Shown piece after piece: positions 61,063 through 64,000 of a stretch of 64,000 bases of DNA. Numbering within the stretch: the first letter of the stretch is position 1; every line of letters begins with the position of its first letter. The DNA comes from Tachypleus tridentatus (taxonomy: Eukaryota; Arthropoda; Merostomata; Xiphosura; Limulidae). Location of the stretch: the NCBI RefSeq assembly GCF_004210375.1, contig NC_134830.1, forward strand, positions 1,612,001 to 1,676,000, given 5' to 3'. A model generated the notes under the pieces. It was not told where the DNA came from, searched no databases, and saw only the letters and a program-made list of their open reading frames with translations. Made by a program: the position numbers and the translations under genes.

Positions 61063-63744
61063 CTATGAAAGGCTTAAACGCCTGTTCGTTTTTGCCAGGA
61101 CATCTACAACACAGTTTGGTTCAACTTTAATATCACGGTGAATGTATAATGAGGCCAGGCCATTCAATCGATCTTCAGGAGTGATATTTCTCAAATACGT
61201 TTTGAGTCTTCTGAGAGTTGAAAACGAACGCTCCACTGAGCTCGTTGACACAGGCAGCGTGGCAAATACTTTCAACAGTCTAGAAATGACTGGGAACATT
61301 TGTGCATTGCACATTGCATATGCATTTATGACATTTTTTAGTCTGTTGTTCGCAAGCGATTTGTACCAAACCCTAAGCTCACCAACTACAGCTAGTGAAG
61401 TGCTGTCAATGTCAGCCTTGTATATATTACCAACTCTTTAATTTGGTCACATTGTTGTGCTGTAGGTTCTGACCGTTCTGTGGTAGCTCCTGATGGTGGT
61501 AGACAATGAAGTTTGTAAGGAGAGTTTTGTGACTGGACAGACAGTCACATATTTGTGAAAAAAATTAATCAACAAATGGTACAAATACAACAATACGAAA
61601 GTATTCCTCAAGGCGTTTGTGGGTTAGCACGGTACATCTGTCTTTTATCCTTCCTTGGCATTATGATGTCAATTTGAAGCTCACTACACAGAGTTTAAGC
61701 CTCACAGAAAATGTTGTTAAATTCATTCACAGTATTATTTCTGAGTGAACGGATTAAATCTTCCACTATTTCTACGTGATGCATCGCAGCACCTAAATTA
61801 ATGTTCTGTTGCTGCAGTAAGTTGCACAAAGGTAAACTAAAGGAAAACAATTTAGCAATGGTAAGTAGAGTTATGATAAATTCTGGCTGTGTTATAGAAC
61901 ACAACAATTGATTGGTTTGCGTGGCAGAATCTCTGTCTTGTCAACCTGATATGGTCTCAAGGGCATCTACAACTGTATGGATTAATTCTAGAAAGACAAT
62001 GAAATGACTGAGTCATGCCTCTCAACCCACCGGGTGAGGCAGATACCTTTCAAACTTTTTTTTTCGATTCAGGTGCTTTATTCTCCACCGAAAGAGCCAA
62101 AACGTGCTTTCTTTTGGGTGTATTGAGAAAGTTTTCAATGCTAGAAATTACTTCCATGCAATTTCGCACAGGAATTTCTTTACAAGCATCAGAAATTGCC
62201 AAGTTTAAAGAATGGGCACTGCAGTGTACATAGGGTGCAAGTGAGAATTTATCACTTATGTGTCTCTGGACATCATTGAATTTCCCACTCATAGAGGCAG
62301 CACCGTCGTACCCTTGTCCTCGCAGGTAAGCCATGTCAGGGCCATATTTTGTCAGATTGGTTATGATAACATCAGCGAAGTTTCTGCCTGTCACATCATG
62401 AACAGGTATAAATTGCAAAAAATCTTCTCTCATTGCAACAGAGTTGTCATTGGCATGCAAATATCTAACACACAGCAAAAACTGTTCAATGCCTGAAATA
62501 TCTGTTGTTTTATCAGCTAATATTGAGAAACACTTTGCAGCATTGACCCTGTTGACCAAAGCATCAAGAACATGAGTATCACAGGCATTGATGATTTCAT
62601 TTTGAATTTGAGGACTCAGATACGTAGCATTCCTATTTGTACTCTTAAGGCTTGCTGAAAGCTTGACATCAGTCTTTGTCCTGTAGCGCAAAATTGCCCG
62701 AAAATTCCCATCATTATTGATGGGCTCCTCATCAGTTTCACCAACAAACATTGGACCAGAATCATATTTTCTCCTCACAGCTAAACCCTGTCTCCCGCAC
62801 AGCAATACAGTATCAATAGTAGGCATTAAATATTGCCGGTTCTGTTCAATTTCTTGCTTGTAAATTGCATAAAGCTGTAAGTGCACAGATGGACTTTTGT
62901 TTACGACCTGTAGAAAATTGTTAGCTTTTTCTTTGCTGTCTTTGGTGGTACTGTTTCAATTCGTGTGCCTTGAAGTCTTCAACCACCTTCTTCCAGTTTG
63001 TGTATGGAAATTTCATTTGTTGTCCCAATTTCTGGCTTCCAACACCAGCACCATCAGGAGCAAAAAGACAGCAGTACTTGCAGAAAGCACCCTTTGCATG
63101 TTGACTGTAGAGTAGCCATCTCCACTGTGAAAGCCAACGATGCTGAAACGCAGCTTTCTTGGACCACACTGGGGGAAAACATAATCACTCTCTGGCTTCC
63201 AGGCATTCTCAAGGAGGCATTTTTTGGTTTCAGCGTTTATCTAAAAGAGACAGAAAGGCATAGTTCTAATTAAGTTATTTTGCACATAGGAAAGTTTGTT
63301 ATCAGAGTACAATAATCTCGAAGAGAAAGGCTTAGAGCTGTACTTCACAGAGCAGGCTTAACATCCTGTGGCTGTAGGCCTACAATCACTAGCAACAATG
63401 AATATTCAGTCTAAAATTCATCAGAATGTTTGCATGATTTTAATACAAAATTAATATTATAAGGAGTCGACTTACCTATTTATTAATGCTGACGTCATCA
63501 GAAATGTAATTTCCAATGTCCCAGACTGGACCTGAGGTGGTACTGGCAGCACTGGTAGAAGGCCAGGTGGTGACTCTAACAATTCAGTTGACAATTCTGA
63601 TTCAACCTGATTGGTTGCAGCAGATTGATCAGGATTAGCCTCATGAATGGATTTAAAGAACCCATGCAGTGTATTTTGCTTTTTCAGGCTTGACACAGTG
63701 AATGATTGTTTATCGCAACTTCTATTTGTCAACGTCACATTCAC
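61063..63744 (-). pseudogene. hAT-family transposase, ZMYM1/DUF4371-like, decayed
   Basis: In minus-strand order: a first segment (63744-63476) with LKKQNTLHGFFKSIHEANPD, ending at a splice-donor-like AG/GTAAGT; after a possible acceptor (CTGTCTCTTTTAG, near 63245), KKCLLENAWKPESDYVFPQ; the TTF-type zinc-finger region (63169-62921) with RWLLYSQHAKGAFCKYCCLF; the DUF4371-like catalytic region (62886-62050) with CFSILADKTTDISGIEQFLL, YLRGQGYDGAASMSGKFNDV and HCSAHSLNLAISD; a middle part (61907-61695); and the hAT dimerisation domain (61314-61063) with LPVSTSSVERSFSTLRRLKT. Breaks: frame changes near 63145, 62945 and 62055 (an A-run), and stop codons between about 62030 and 61930. The protein would cut and paste its own DNA; this copy is inactive. 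Confidence 0.88.
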
Positions 63745-63801
63745 AGTACCATTGGCGCCATCTATAGTGAATGATTCACTATAGATGGCGCCAATGGTAC
63801 T
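63745..63801. repeat. 57-bp near-perfect palindrome
   Basis: The left arm starts AGTACCATTGGCGCCATCTA and the right arm ends TAGATGGCGCCAATGGTACT. The 28-bp arms are exact reverse complements around a single central base at 63773. It lies one base before the first Met of the hAT transposase reading frame. It is GC-richer than its surroundings. Confidence 0.95.
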
Positions 63802-64000
63802 AGGTTAGTGCCATGGTGCTGCCAGCCTGTCACGGTGCCGCCCACTGTTTATTTGTGAAGTTAATTCTTGAAATCCATGGAATCTGAACATACACTGTCC
63901 ATGATATTTGAATACAGATTATAGACACTTTACATGTATTTTACACTCTCCTGAGTGACTCTATGTTTTATATGTTGATGACAGGACTGTAGGCCTACTT

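Larger units (their letters stand above)
60852..64000 (-). mobile_element. hAT transposon (ZMYM1-like), right end outside or unrecognised
   Basis: The left end begins CAGGGGCGTAGCCAAGTGGG, a typical hAT-type terminus, directly in a minisatellite unit. The inside carries a decayed transposase on the minus strand from about 63744 to 61063. I do not find the matching inverted end CCACTTGGCTACGCCCCTG before 64000, so the element probably continues to the right. hAT elements make 8-bp target duplications; the expected one would be TTGGTAAG or close to it. Confidence 0.75.

Noticed and set aside
62015-63273. Plus-strand open frames opposite the hAT transposase
   Set aside because: They are shadows of the minus-strand zinc-finger and DUF4371-like coding remnants.
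1-64000. Telomere repeats, rRNA genes, histone genes
   Set aside because: I looked for TTAGG/TTAGGG runs and for conserved RNA gene sequences and saw none.

Overview
This is animal nuclear DNA, not microbial. It is AT-rich and almost gene-free. It carries spliced exons, tRNA-derived SINEs, a Penelope-like retroelement, a CR1-type LINE 3' end, Tc1/mariner copies and a hAT (ZMYM1-like) transposase, which fits an arthropod. The two SINE families resemble ones I associate with horseshoe crabs or other chelicerates. That placement is inference from memory. About two thirds of the window is tandem repeat. Layout: (1) 1 to about 27059 is one satellite array of about 540 copies of a 50-bp unit. It is almost perfectly uniform until its right edge, where variants accumulate in nested order; its left edge lies outside the window. 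(2) About 28.6-29.1 kb, minus strand, holds a terminal coding exon of a small secreted protein. Its 3' splice site is followed upstream by a 1.6-kb purine-rich minisatellite (pyrimidine-rich in the transcript) with no AG dinucleotide in transcript sense. (3) 31-52 kb holds more than a dozen unrelated minisatellite families with units of 20 to 77 bp. Between and inside them lie SINEs, a Tc1 transposase fragment, a LINE fragment split by a minisatellite, and a perfect 28-bp-arm hairpin. (4) 52.4-53.1 kb, minus strand, holds a second terminal coding exon of a secreted protein, cysteine-free after the splice site. It has the same phase-0 intron placement inside the signal-peptide region. A Tc1 element and another long minisatellite lie in its intron. 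(5) 54.2-60.2 kb holds minisatellites, SINE fragments and a Penelope-like element. That element has RT and GIY-YIG parts, about 400-bp inverted terminal copies, a 13-bp target duplication and hammerhead-like motifs. (6) 60.85 kb to the window end is most of a decayed hAT transposon on the minus strand, with a 57-bp palindrome near its transposase start. Apart from the transposons there is no set of genes acting together. The two host exons may belong to one tandem family of secreted, possibly cuticle-type or matrix-type proteins, or may be alternative last exons. I do not recognise either protein. All counts and repeat limits were read by eye and are approximate.
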